A stretch of DNA of 23,479 nucleotides from JBBTXJ01 sp038061815. Its GTDB lineage: Bacteria; Patescibacteriota; Patescibacteriia; Magasanikbacterales; JBBTXJ01. The stretch spans positions 1-23,479 of the forward strand of contig JBBTYK010000039.1 in NCBI GenBank assembly GCA_038061815.1, read 5' to 3'. Made by a program: the position numbers and the translations under genes. How positions within the stretch are numbered: position 1 is the first letter of the stretch; each line of letters opens with the position of its first letter. The notes beneath the pieces are model-generated. The model had not been told where the DNA came from, made no database searches, and was given only the letters and a program-made list of their open reading frames with translations. Positions 6,005-12,291 of this stretch are shown in pieces.

Positions 6005-8300
6005 CATCAAAACACAGGCGGAACTGATTGCGCTGGCGGAGCAGTTGCGCGCGCAAGGGAAAAAGGTGGTTGCCTACAACGGCAGTTTTGATGTACTCCA
6101 CGCCGGACATGCCGAGAGTTTGGAGCGGGCGAAGGCATGCGGCGATGTGCTCATGGTGTTCGTGAACAGCGATGTGTCGGTGAAACGGTATAAGGGGCCG
6201 CTGCGGCCGCTCGTGCCGGAAGCGGAGCGCGCGGAGCTGGTGGCGGCGTTGCGTTGCGTGGATTATGTGACACTGTTTGACGAGCTGACGCCTAAAAAAT
6301 TGCTTGGCGAATTACAACCGGATATTTATTGTAGCGGCCCAAGCTGGGGCAAGGATTGCATTGAGCGGCCGGTGATTGAGGCATACGGCGGGCAGGTGGT
6401 GGAACTTCCGATGCGCGGCAATTTGTCCACCTCGCATTTGCTCAAGAAAATTGCAGAGACGCACAACAAGCCGGTGGCGCGCGCGGTATTTTTGGACCGT
6501 GACGGCGTGATTAACGACAACGGCGACGGCTATACGCACAAAAAAGAAGATTTTGTTTTTTTGCCGCGCGTGATTGAGGCCTTACAACGGCTCGCGCAGA
6601 CGGATTATAAAATTGTCATCTTCACCATCCAATCGGGCGTTGCGCGCGGGTTCTACACGGAAGCGGATGTGCATACGCTTCACGAATGGATGTGCGCGGA
6701 ACTGGCGCGGCACGGCGCGCGGATTGACAAGATTTATTATTGTCCGCATCATCCGGATTTTACCGGCGATTGCGCATGCCGCAAACCGAAGCCGGGCATG
6801 TTGTTGCAAGCGGCGGATGAATTGGGATTGAGTTTGAATGACAGCTGGGTGATTGGTGACAGCGACAGAGACGTACTGACCGGGCGCGAGGTGAATGCGC
6901 GTACGATTAAAGTTGCCGGCCTGATGGACCCGGCGTCTAAAGTGGGCGCGCATCATGAGGTGGCGGATTTGTGGGAGGCGGTGGAGATTATTGCGCCTTC
7001 CGTTGGGGCAACGGGGTCCTTCGCCGAGACGGCTCAGGATGACAACGCGGTGGCGTCTGCGCGGCCATCTTTCCGCGCAAAGTATACATCGCTCGTACGC
7101 CGCATGATTGGCGCGGCTGTGCGCAAGCGGAGGGAAAAGCAATGGATTAATGCGGTAAAGACGTTATTTTTCTTGATTACGCTTCCGATTGAGTTCATTG
7201 GCGATGCGTTGTTTGTGTTGCGGCGTTTAGCGCCGCTCTCGCCGCCTGCCGCGGCGCGGAAAATCCTCATCGCTAAACCGGACCAGATGGGCGATGTGCT
7301 TTTTACCACCTTTTTGTTGCCGCAGATTAAGGCGGCGTATTCGGATGCGGAAATCCATTATCTCGTCACCGAACGCACGCGGCCGATTTTGGAAAACAAT
7401 CCGCGCATCGCCAAGCTGCATCTCATGGATTATTTTTCCATCGGCATTGTACTCGGGCGCGGGAAGCATTCATTTGCGGAGACGGTGCGGAGTAATGTGC
7501 GGCTCGGATGGCAGACGCTCCGCGCGCTTCGGAACGAGCAATATGATATTATTATTAATGCGCGCGCGTATCCGCCGAGCAACAACTGGTTTTTGCGGCT
7601 CGCGCGGCCGCGGCATCTCATTTCCTTTGACATTTCCCTCTTGAGTTTTTTGGCGAACACGTGGGCGCGGTACGATTTGCTTGGGAGCGAGGAAGAAAAT
7701 GTCGCGCGGCTCGTTGAAGCGTTGCCGATGCCGGCCTCTGCTCGCGCGCAACGCGCGGTTGAGTTTCACAATTTTGCTGATAGCGATGCAACGCGCGAAA
7801 AATTGCTGGCGCTCGGCGGCCCTGACCTAACGCAAGAACGCTATGCGGTGGTGAGTCCAGTCACCTTTGATGTGGAACGGTGTGTGTCAATAGAAACATG
7901 GGCGCGGCTCATTCGGTATTTGATTGAAGAAAAACAATTGCGCATCGTTATTTCTGCGCTCCCTTCGCACGCATCGTACGCCGAGGAGATTAAACAGCGC
8001 GCGGGATATGCCGACATCGTCATCACAACCGCGTTTTCATTGCCGGAACTCGCCACAATTATGCGTCATGCAAAACTGCTTCTCACAATTGATTCACTCC
8101 CCGCATTTTTGGGCGTGGCGGCCGGGACGCCGACGGTTGAGTTTGTCAATGAAGATGTGTGGTTTGTGAAGGGGTTGAGCAAAGAGCAAACGTTTGTTGA
8201 GGCGCGCTCCATTGTGCCGGTTGGCGCCAGTTTGAAGGCGGTATATCCGTTGAATGTTGACCCGGCAACCGTTATTGCGACTTTACATACCATCGTATGA
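5994..8300 (+). CDS. Three-domain fusion: HldE-type nucleotidyltransferase, GmhB phosphatase, GT9 heptosyltransferase
   Basis: The 768-residue protein joins three steps of heptose use. Residues 1-155 are a cytidylyltransferase-fold domain like HldE domain II, with YNGSFDVLHAGHAESL (28-43, the HxGH motif) and STSHLL (145-150); in HldE this domain makes ADP-heptose. Residues 161 to about 335 are a HAD-IIIA domain like GmhB, the heptose 1,7-bisphosphate phosphatase: FLDRDGVIND (166-175), the zinc ligands in CPHHPDFTGDCACRKPKPGM (250-269) and GDSDRD (288-293). After a linker of about 85 residues comes a GT9 glycosyltransferase (421-768): ILIAKPDQMGDVLFTT at the start and TIDSLPAFLGVAAGTPTVEF near the end. 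The usual His of the GT9 DSGxxH motif is absent. A hydrophobic stretch near 389-410 could attach it to the membrane. The ATG at 5994 has GAGG 12 nt upstream inside the previous gene. A mix of all three in one chain is unusual; substrates are inferred from family. Confidence 0.9.
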   Translation: MRDNIKTQAELIALAEQLRAQGKKVVAYNGSFDVLHAGHAESLERAKACGDVLMVFVNSDVSVKRYKGPLRPLVPEAERAELVAALRCVDYVTLFDELTPKKLLGELQPDIYCSGPSWGKDCIERPVIEAYGGQVVELPMRGNLSTSHLLKKIAETHNKPVARAVFLDRDGVINDNGDGYTHKKEDFVFLPRVIEALQRLAQTDYKIVIFTIQSGVARGFYTEADVHTLHEWMCAELARHGARIDKIYYCPHHPDFTGDCACRKPKPGMLLQAADELGLSLNDSWVIGDSDRDVLTGREVNARTIKVAGLMDPASKVGAHHEVADLWEAVEIIAPSVGATGSFAETAQDDNAVASARPSFRAKYTSLVRRMIGAAVRKRREKQWINAVKTLFFLITLPIEFIGDALFVLRRLAPLSPPAAARKILIAKPDQMGDVLFTTFLLPQIKAAYSDAEIHYLVTERTRPILENNPRIAKLHLMDYFSIGIVLGRGKHSFAETVRSNVRLGWQTLRALRNEQYDIIINARAYPPSNNWFLRLARPRHLISFDISLLSFLANTWARYDLLGSEEENVARLVEALPMPASARAQRAVEFHNFADSDATREKLLALGGPDLTQERYAVVSPVTFDVERCVSIETWARLIRYLIEEKQLRIVISALPSHASYAEEIKQRAGYADIVITTAFSLPELATIMRHAKLLLTIDSLPAFLGVAAGTPTVEFVNEDVWFVKGLSKEQTFVEARSIVPVGASLKAVYPLNVDPATVIATLHTIV

Positions 8301-9055
8301 GCGTTGCGCTCGTTATTTTAGCCGGCGGCAAAGGAAAACGGATGCAGGAGGAGACGGGGGATGACCTGCCGAAAGTGCTTCAGCCGTTTCGCGGCAAGCC
8401 GCTGATTCGCCATTTGCTTGACGGTCTTCGTGCGGTTGATGCGAGCATTGCGTGGCCGCCGGTGATTGTTATTGGTTACGGCGGCGAGCTGGTGCAAAAA
8501 GAGTTGGGGTCGGAGTATCAGTATGTGCGGCAAAAGGAGCAGTTGGGCACTGGCCATGCGACGCTGCAGGCGCGGTTGGTGTTGGAAGGGAAAGCCGAAC
8601 ACGTATTGGTATTGTACGGCGACCATCCACTCGTGCCGGTGGCGGTGGCGAATACCATTGCTACGACACATCTCGCGCATAATAATACGGTGACGCTTGC
8701 CACGGTAACGGTGGATAATTTTGACGATTGGCGCGTCGGATTGATGAACTACGGGCGCATGGTGCGCGATGCAGACGGCAATTTAGAAAAGATTGTTGAG
8801 TATAAAGATGCAATCGATGCCGAGCGCGCGGCGCTTGAGGTGAATCCGGGTTACTATTGTTTTCGCGCATCATGGCTCTGGCCGCATCTTGAACAGTTGC
8901 AGAACGTCAATGCGCAAGGCGAGTATTATCTCACTGATTTGGTTGGTATGGCGATGCGTGAGGGCGAGCGCGTTGAAACCGTATCGATTGATCCGCGGGC
9001 CGCGCTTGGGGTGAATACACTATCGGATTTGAAACGGATTGAGGCGCTCCTATGA
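8297..9055 (+). CDS. GlmU-type UDP-GlcNAc uridylyltransferase domain (single domain)
   Basis: The 252-residue protein is a GT-A nucleotidyltransferase with LAGGKGKRM near residue 8, LPKVLQPFRGKPLI, QLGTGHATLQA and the metal-binding LYGDHPLV. The QLGTGHA segment is characteristic of the uridylyltransferase half of GlmU, which makes UDP-N-acetylglucosamine from UTP and GlcNAc-1-phosphate. The left-handed beta-helix acetyltransferase half of full GlmU is missing, so GlcN-1-P acetylation must occur elsewhere or not at all. The start overlaps the stop of the fusion gene as ATGA, indicating translational coupling. An alternative is a related nucleotidyltransferase with another sugar substrate. Confidence 0.85.
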   Translation: MSVALVILAGGKGKRMQEETGDDLPKVLQPFRGKPLIRHLLDGLRAVDASIAWPPVIVIGYGGELVQKELGSEYQYVRQKEQLGTGHATLQARLVLEGKAEHVLVLYGDHPLVPVAVANTIATTHLAHNNTVTLATVTVDNFDDWRVGLMNYGRMVRDADGNLEKIVEYKDAIDAERAALEVNPGYYCFRASWLWPHLEQLQNVNAQGEYYLTDLVGMAMREGERVETVSIDPRAALGVNTLSDLKRIEALL

Positions 9056-10305
9056 AGGTGGTTGCCGATTTGCACATACATTCCAAGTATTCGCGCGCGT
9101 GTTCTAAAGAACTTGAATTGCCGAAGATTGCGAAGGCGTGCGAACGAAAAGGCATTAATGTTGTTTCAACGGGAGACTTCACGCATCCCGCATGGTTTGC
9201 CGCGATTCAGGAACAACTGCGCGAAGAAGGGGAGGGCATTTTTGTTTTGCGCGACGGTTCGAGCCGCACGAAATTTTTGCTTGGAACGGAGTTGGCGTGC
9301 ATTTACACGCATCGCGATGCGGTGCGGCGATTGCATCTGTGCGTGTTCGCGCCGTCCATCGCTGCCGTTGCGCAACTGAACGAAACATTAGAGAAACGCG
9401 GATGCAATCTGCACTCGGACGGCCGGCCGATTCTCGGACTGTCTGCGAAAGCGTTATTGCAGACGATACTGGATGTTGACCAGCGGTTTGTGATGATACC
9501 GGCGCACGCGTGGACGCCGTGGTTCGCGGTGTTCGGTTCAAAATCCGGCTACGATTCGCTTGAGGAATGTTTTGAAGAATTGACGCCGCACATTCGCGCG
9601 ATTGAAACGGGATTGTCCAGCGACCCGTTGATGAATCGGCGGCTGTCAAAACTTGATGGTATCACGCTCGTGTCTAATTCCGATGCGCACAGTTTGGATA
9701 ATCTTGGCCGCGAAGCGAACGTGTTTGAGCTTGAGACCATAACGCAGCGCGCGCTGATGGACGCAATCGCCACCGGCGACCGCGCGAAATTTTTGTACAC
9801 GATTGATTTTTTTCCGGAAGAGGGAAAGTACCACTATGACGGACATCGCGATTGCGGCGTGTCGCTTCATCCGCGCGAATCGCAGCGCGCGGGATGGGTG
9901 TGCCCTCGGTGTAAAAAACCGTTGACCATCGGCGTAATGAATCGCGTGGAGGAGCTGGCTGACCGTGCGGAGGATGCGGCGCCGATGGAGCGATTTGTCG
10001 GGTATAAAAAAATAGTGCCGCTTGCGGCGATTATCGCGGACATTGAATCGGTTGGCGCGGGAAGCAAGCGCGTGCGTGAACAGTGTAATCGTTTGCTGCG
10101 CGACGTCGGCAATGAATTTTATCTCTTGCTTGATGCGCCGATTGACGCGGTTGCACGATGCGCCGGACCAGTCATCGCTGATGCGATTATGCGCGTGCGT
10201 GAGGGGCGTATCACCGTTGAGCCCGGATATGACGGCGTGTACGGAAAAGTAAAAATATTTGATGATGAAGAACGAAAGAAACAAGCGCAGCAAGCGTTGC
10301 TCTGA
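9052..10305 (+). CDS. Endonuclease Q homologue (PHP-domain DNA repair nuclease)
   Basis: The 417-residue protein matches the known pattern of endonuclease Q, which nicks DNA 5' of deaminated bases such as uracil and hypoxanthine. The PHP active site begins with DLHIHSKYSRA at 6-16 and continues with GDFTHPAWF (41-49), GTELACIY (78-85), PAHAWTPWF (150-158) and NSDAH (209-213). The second domain has the Cys/His zinc-binding region HRDCGVSLHPRES (265-277) with CPRC (284-287), followed by KPLTIGVMNRVEELADR, very typical of EndoQ. EndoQ is best known from archaea and sporadic bacteria. It overlaps the upstream nucleotidyltransferase by 4 nt (ATGA), so it is expressed from the sugar operon although its work is on DNA. 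A terminator starts at its stop codon. Confidence 0.9.
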   Translation: MKVVADLHIHSKYSRACSKELELPKIAKACERKGINVVSTGDFTHPAWFAAIQEQLREEGEGIFVLRDGSSRTKFLLGTELACIYTHRDAVRRLHLCVFAPSIAAVAQLNETLEKRGCNLHSDGRPILGLSAKALLQTILDVDQRFVMIPAHAWTPWFAVFGSKSGYDSLEECFEELTPHIRAIETGLSSDPLMNRRLSKLDGITLVSNSDAHSLDNLGREANVFELETITQRALMDAIATGDRAKFLYTIDFFPEEGKYHYDGHRDCGVSLHPRESQRAGWVCPRCKKPLTIGVMNRVEELADRAEDAAPMERFVGYKKIVPLAAIIADIESVGAGSKRVREQCNRLLRDVGNEFYLLLDAPIDAVARCAGPVIADAIMRVREGRITVEPGYDGVYGKVKIFDDEERKKQAQQALL

Positions 10306-10339
10306 AACATAAAAGCCCGTATCACGGGCTTTTATGTTT
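10305..10339. terminator. Bidirectional terminator between convergent genes
   Basis: A perfect 15-bp inverted repeat (AAACATAAAAGCCCG, loop TATCA, CGGGCTTTTATGTTT) has T-rich tails in both directions. It can end the plus-strand sugar operon and the minus-strand small basic gene. Confidence 0.92.
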
Positions 10340-10354
10340 GTGCATCACGCACAA

Positions 10355-10489
10355 TTACTTGCGGCGTTTGCGTGATGACTTGCGTTTGCGCGGCGCTGCG
10401 CGCTTTCGTCGGCGCGGCGCTGCGCGCTTTCGCGCGCGGCTGCGTACCGGGCGCTTCTTTGCTGCCTTTCGGCGTCGTCGTGCTGCCAT
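10355..10489 (-). CDS. 44-residue arginine/lysine-rich basic protein
   Basis: On the minus strand an ATG at 10489 opens a 44-residue frame composed almost only of Arg, Lys, Ala, Pro and Ser; it starts MAARRRRKAAKKRPVRSRAR and contains two copies of an eight-residue repeat of the RKRAAPRR type. The Shine-Dalgarno sequence GGGAGGTG, 6-8 nt before the ATG, is the best in the window, which argues for real translation. Such composition suggests a nucleic-acid-binding or compacting peptide, like the tail of histone H1-like proteins, but I recognise no family. A leader with several hairpins and a candidate promoter lie upstream and a terminator downstream, so it is a single-gene unit. Confidence 0.8.
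   Translation of the reverse strand: MAARRRRKAAKKRPVRSRARKRAAPRRRKRAAPRKRKSSRKRRK
10388..10432 (-). repeat. Two 21-bp tandem copies inside the basic protein gene
   Basis: GCGCGGCGCTGCGCGCTTTCG appears at 10388-10408 and 10412-10432, a 24-bp period that equals eight codons. It shows recent in-frame duplication of the Arg-rich segment. Confidence 0.85.
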
Positions 10490-10503
10490 AGTGCCCACCT
10501 CCC

Positions 10504-10588
10504 TTCACTAAAATTCAGTGAAACAATGATTTGTTTCTTAATGGTGCAGGAAATTTGTTGTGACAAGCATGGACAATAAATTTCCTGC
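10504..10588 (-). promoter_or_regulatory. Structured 5' leader of the basic protein gene
   Basis: Three inverted repeats follow each other: GCAGGAAATTT/AAATTTCCTGC (10546-10556 with 10578-10588, 21-nt loop), GAAACAA/TTGTTTC (10520-10537) and TTCACT/AGTGAA (10504-10522). The last two share bases 10520-10522 and so exclude each other. The third ends directly before the ribosome binding site. The first would lie at the very 5' end of a transcript starting from the promoter at 10595-10600. Regulation of translation, perhaps by the protein itself, is plausible but inferred. Confidence 0.55.
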
Positions 10589-10594
10589 ATGTAT

Positions 10595-10600
10595 AGTATA
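10595..10600 (-). promoter_or_regulatory. Candidate -10 box for the basic protein gene
   Basis: Read on the minus strand, TATACT is a 5/6 match to the -10 consensus in an AT-rich stretch. No clear -35 hexamer stands at the right distance. Transcription would begin near 10588, giving a leader of about 100 nt. Confidence 0.45.
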
Positions 10601-10662
10601 TCGTGTTTTGCAAATGAATAGAATGAAAAATTTTTGTAACTGTGGATAAGTGACATTAACAA

Positions 10663-10700
10663 AAAAATAAAATTCCATTGCACAATGGAATTTTATTTTT
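10663..10700 (-). terminator. Intrinsic terminator after tRNA-Lys
   Basis: A perfect 18-bp inverted repeat with a 2-nt centre (AAAAATAAAATTCCATTG, its complement starting at 10683) begins just past the tRNA-Lys 3' end. On the minus strand it finishes in a run of T. It closes the rpmF-nusB-rnc-tRNA unit. Confidence 0.88.
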
Positions 10701-10701
10701 G

Positions 10702-10774
10702 TGGGTCGGCCGGGGGTCGAACCCGGGACCTTGGGATTAAGAGTCCCCTGCTCTACCAACTGAGCTACCGACCC
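10702..10774 (-). tRNA. tRNA-Lys (anticodon CTT)
   Basis: Minus-strand cloverleaf: acceptor GGGTCGG with CCGACCC, D arm GCTC/GAGC, anticodon loop CTCTTAA giving CUU, and T arm CCGGG-TTCGACC-CCCGG. Pair 27-43 is a G-A mismatch. The discriminator is A and no CCA is encoded, so a CCA-adding enzyme is needed. Confidence 0.96.
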
Positions 10775-10779
10775 ATTCG

Positions 10780-10851
10780 TGCGCCCGGAGGGATTCGAAC
10801 CCCCGACCCTCTGATCCGAAGTCAGATGCTCTTCCACTGAGCTACGGGCGC
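10780..10851 (-). tRNA. tRNA-Arg (anticodon TCG)
   Basis: Minus-strand cloverleaf: acceptor GCGCCCG with CGGGCGC, D arm GCTC/GAGC, anticodon arm TCTGA-CTTCGGA-TCAGA giving UCG, and T arm GGGGG-TTCGAAT-CCCTC. No CCA is encoded. It lies 15 nt after the rnc stop and 5 nt before tRNA-Lys, so all are probably in one transcript. Confidence 0.96.
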
Positions 10852-10866
10852 ATCCCCTCCGGCGCG

Positions 10867-11592
10867 TTATCGTTGTTTCAAGATGTTGATAGTCGGGCCT
10901 TTCCAGCGCTTTATGCGAAGCGCGTTTTCTGCCGCGGCCTCTTGTCCCTCTTGTTTGCTGGTACCATCGCCCTCCGCCACCAGTTCTTTATCCAAGAAAA
11001 CTCCCACGACGAAATGTTTGTTGTGGTCCGGCCCTTCTTCTTTCATCACTTTGTACGTCGGCGTGACGCCCACGTGCTCCTGCGAGGATTCCTGGAACCG
11101 CGATTTCGGGTCAAGATACAATCCATCATCCAGCACGCGGCCCATGTTTGACCACACCCACTCCTCTATGAATTCTTTCGCGCCTTTGTAGCCTCTATCA
11201 AGATAAATTGCGCCGATGAGCGCCTCAAACGCGTTCGCCAGAATGTAGTCGCGCGCTTTGGTGCCGGTTTCCTGTGATTCTCCCTTGCTCAAATGGAGGT
11301 ACGGTTCAATGCCGATTTTCTTTGCGATGCTTGCGAGCATCTTGGCGTTGACCAGCGCCGCGCGCCAGTTGGTGAGTTCGCCTTCCGGATTGCCGTAGGT
11401 GTGAAACAGCAGTTCCGTGATGACCAGTTCCAACACCGCATCGCCCAAGAATTCCAGCCGTTCGTTGTGGCCGAGCTCAAAATCTTTGTGTTCGTTCAGA
11501 TACGAACGATGCACCATGGACTTATGCAAAAGGTCCATGTGTTTGAACTCAATGCCGATTTTCGCTGCGAGTTTTTCAACGTCTTTACGCAT
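10867..11592 (-). CDS. rnc: Ribonuclease III
   Basis: The 241-residue enzyme cuts double-stranded RNA, including rRNA precursors. Its signature is HNERLEFLGDAVLEL, with the acidic residues Glu44, Glu47 and Asp51, and the second acidic cluster lies in ANAFEALIGAIYLD (119-132) with Glu123. The position of the conserved Asp one turn earlier (E. coli Asp114) is Asn120, a substitution that may also occur in other bacteria. A double-stranded RNA-binding domain follows from about residue 161 (DPKSRFQESSQE onward). Length is normal. It begins 2 nt after the nusB stop and ends 15 nt before tRNA-Arg, placing an RNA processor in the same transcript as structured RNAs it or other nucleases must process. 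Confidence 0.97.
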   Translation of the reverse strand: MRKDVEKLAAKIGIEFKHMDLLHKSMVHRSYLNEHKDFELGHNERLEFLGDAVLELVITELLFHTYGNPEGELTNWRAALVNAKMLASIAKKIGIEPYLHLSKGESQETGTKARDYILANAFEALIGAIYLDRGYKGAKEFIEEWVWSNMGRVLDDGLYLDPKSRFQESSQEHVGVTPTYKVMKEEGPDHNKHFVVGVFLDKELVAEGDGTSKQEGQEAAAENALRIKRWKGPTINILKQR

Positions 11593-11594
11593 AG

Positions 11595-12041
11595 TTAGTG
11601 TTCTTCGGGTGCCGCCTTCTCCCCCTGCGCCACCATGTCGCGGTAGATTGCGCCGAGCACGCCGTTTATGAATTTTCCCGATGACGTCCCTCCGTATGTT
11701 TTCGCAATTTCAATCGCCTCGTTGATAGCCACTTTCGCCGGCATGGCGGCATCAAATTTTAATTCGTAGATGCCAAGGCGCAGGATGTTACGGTCAACAA
11801 TCATAATCTGCTCCAGCGGCCAGTCCGGCGCGTAGCGGGTGATGAGCGCGTCAATCTCCGTTTGATTATCAAACACGCCGCGCAAGAGACCGTGTGCGAA
11901 TTCAGCCTCTTTGGAGCCGGGCGCGAATTCTTTGAGCAACGTGTCCAGCGCCGCGGGCACGTCGTCATTTTTAAGACCGCGCAGGTCCCACTCGTAGAGT
12001 GTCTGTACGACGACCGAGCGGGCTGCGTGACGATTGGACAT
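11595..12041 (-). CDS. nusB: Transcription antitermination factor NusB
   Basis: The 148-residue protein begins RHAARSVVVQTLYEWDLRG and ends with the family pattern ILRLGIYELKFD, PAKVAINEAIEIAKTYGG and SGKFINGVLGAIYRD. NusB binds the boxA of rRNA transcripts with S10 and keeps polymerase elongating. Length is typical. It lies 35 nt after rpmF and 2 nt before rnc; the rpmF-nusB-rnc order groups genes of ribosome synthesis. No strong ribosome binding site is visible before its ATG. Confidence 0.96.
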   Translation of the reverse strand: MSNRHAARSVVVQTLYEWDLRGLKNDDVPAALDTLLKEFAPGSKEAEFAHGLLRGVFDNQTEIDALITRYAPDWPLEQIMIVDRNILRLGIYELKFDAAMPAKVAINEAIEIAKTYGGTSSGKFINGVLGAIYRDMVAQGEKAAPEEH

Positions 12042-12076
12042 ACCGGAAAGAGCTAAAAGGGAAACCGATGAAAAGG

Positions 12077-12250
12077 TTATACCTTCACATGCGCGCGGCC
12101 TTTGTAGGTGCCGCAGAATGCGCAGACGCGATGCGGCCGCACGGCCTTACCGCACTTGGCGCATTTTGTCGTAGAGGTGGCCGAGAGCGCAAAATGCGAT
12201 GCGCGCCGGCGCACTGATGATTTACTTCGTCGTTGGTTAGGTAGTGGCAT
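12077..12250 (-). CDS. rpmF: Ribosomal protein bL32
   Basis: A 57-residue minus-strand frame begins MPLPNQRRSKSSVRRRASHF and has the bL32 zinc ribbon CAKC-CAFC, followed by a typical GTYKGR ending. The first residues of bL32 are usually conserved as here. The ATG is only 9 nt from the -10 box and there is no Shine-Dalgarno sequence, so the mRNA should be nearly leaderless. It is the first gene of the rpmF-nusB-rnc-tRNA unit. Confidence 0.95.
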   Translation of the reverse strand: MPLPNQRRSKSSVRRRASHFALSATSTTKCAKCGKAVRPHRVCAFCGTYKGRAHVKV

Positions 12251-12259
12251 AGCGGGGGT

Positions 12260-12288
12260 AGTGTAGCACGAGCAGTATGACTTGGCAA
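12260..12288 (-). promoter_or_regulatory. Promoter of the rpmF-nusB-rnc-tRNA operon
   Basis: On the minus strand TTGCCA (12283-12288) and TACACT (12260-12265) are separated by exactly 17 bp. The predicted start is within a few bases of the rpmF ATG. The -35 box begins 3-4 nt after the gyrA stop. Confidence 0.8.
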
Positions 12289-12291
12289 GTG

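Noticed and set aside
10388..10432. CRISPR or other non-coding repeat array
   Set aside because: There are only two copies with a 3-bp gap, in frame with the basic protein; it is a coding duplication. No CRISPR array is seen anywhere in the window.
10538..10837. 99-residue minus-strand frame containing SVAQLVEQGTLNPKVPGSTPG
   Set aside because: It is a translation of the tRNA-Lys and tRNA-Arg genes, a well-known false protein.
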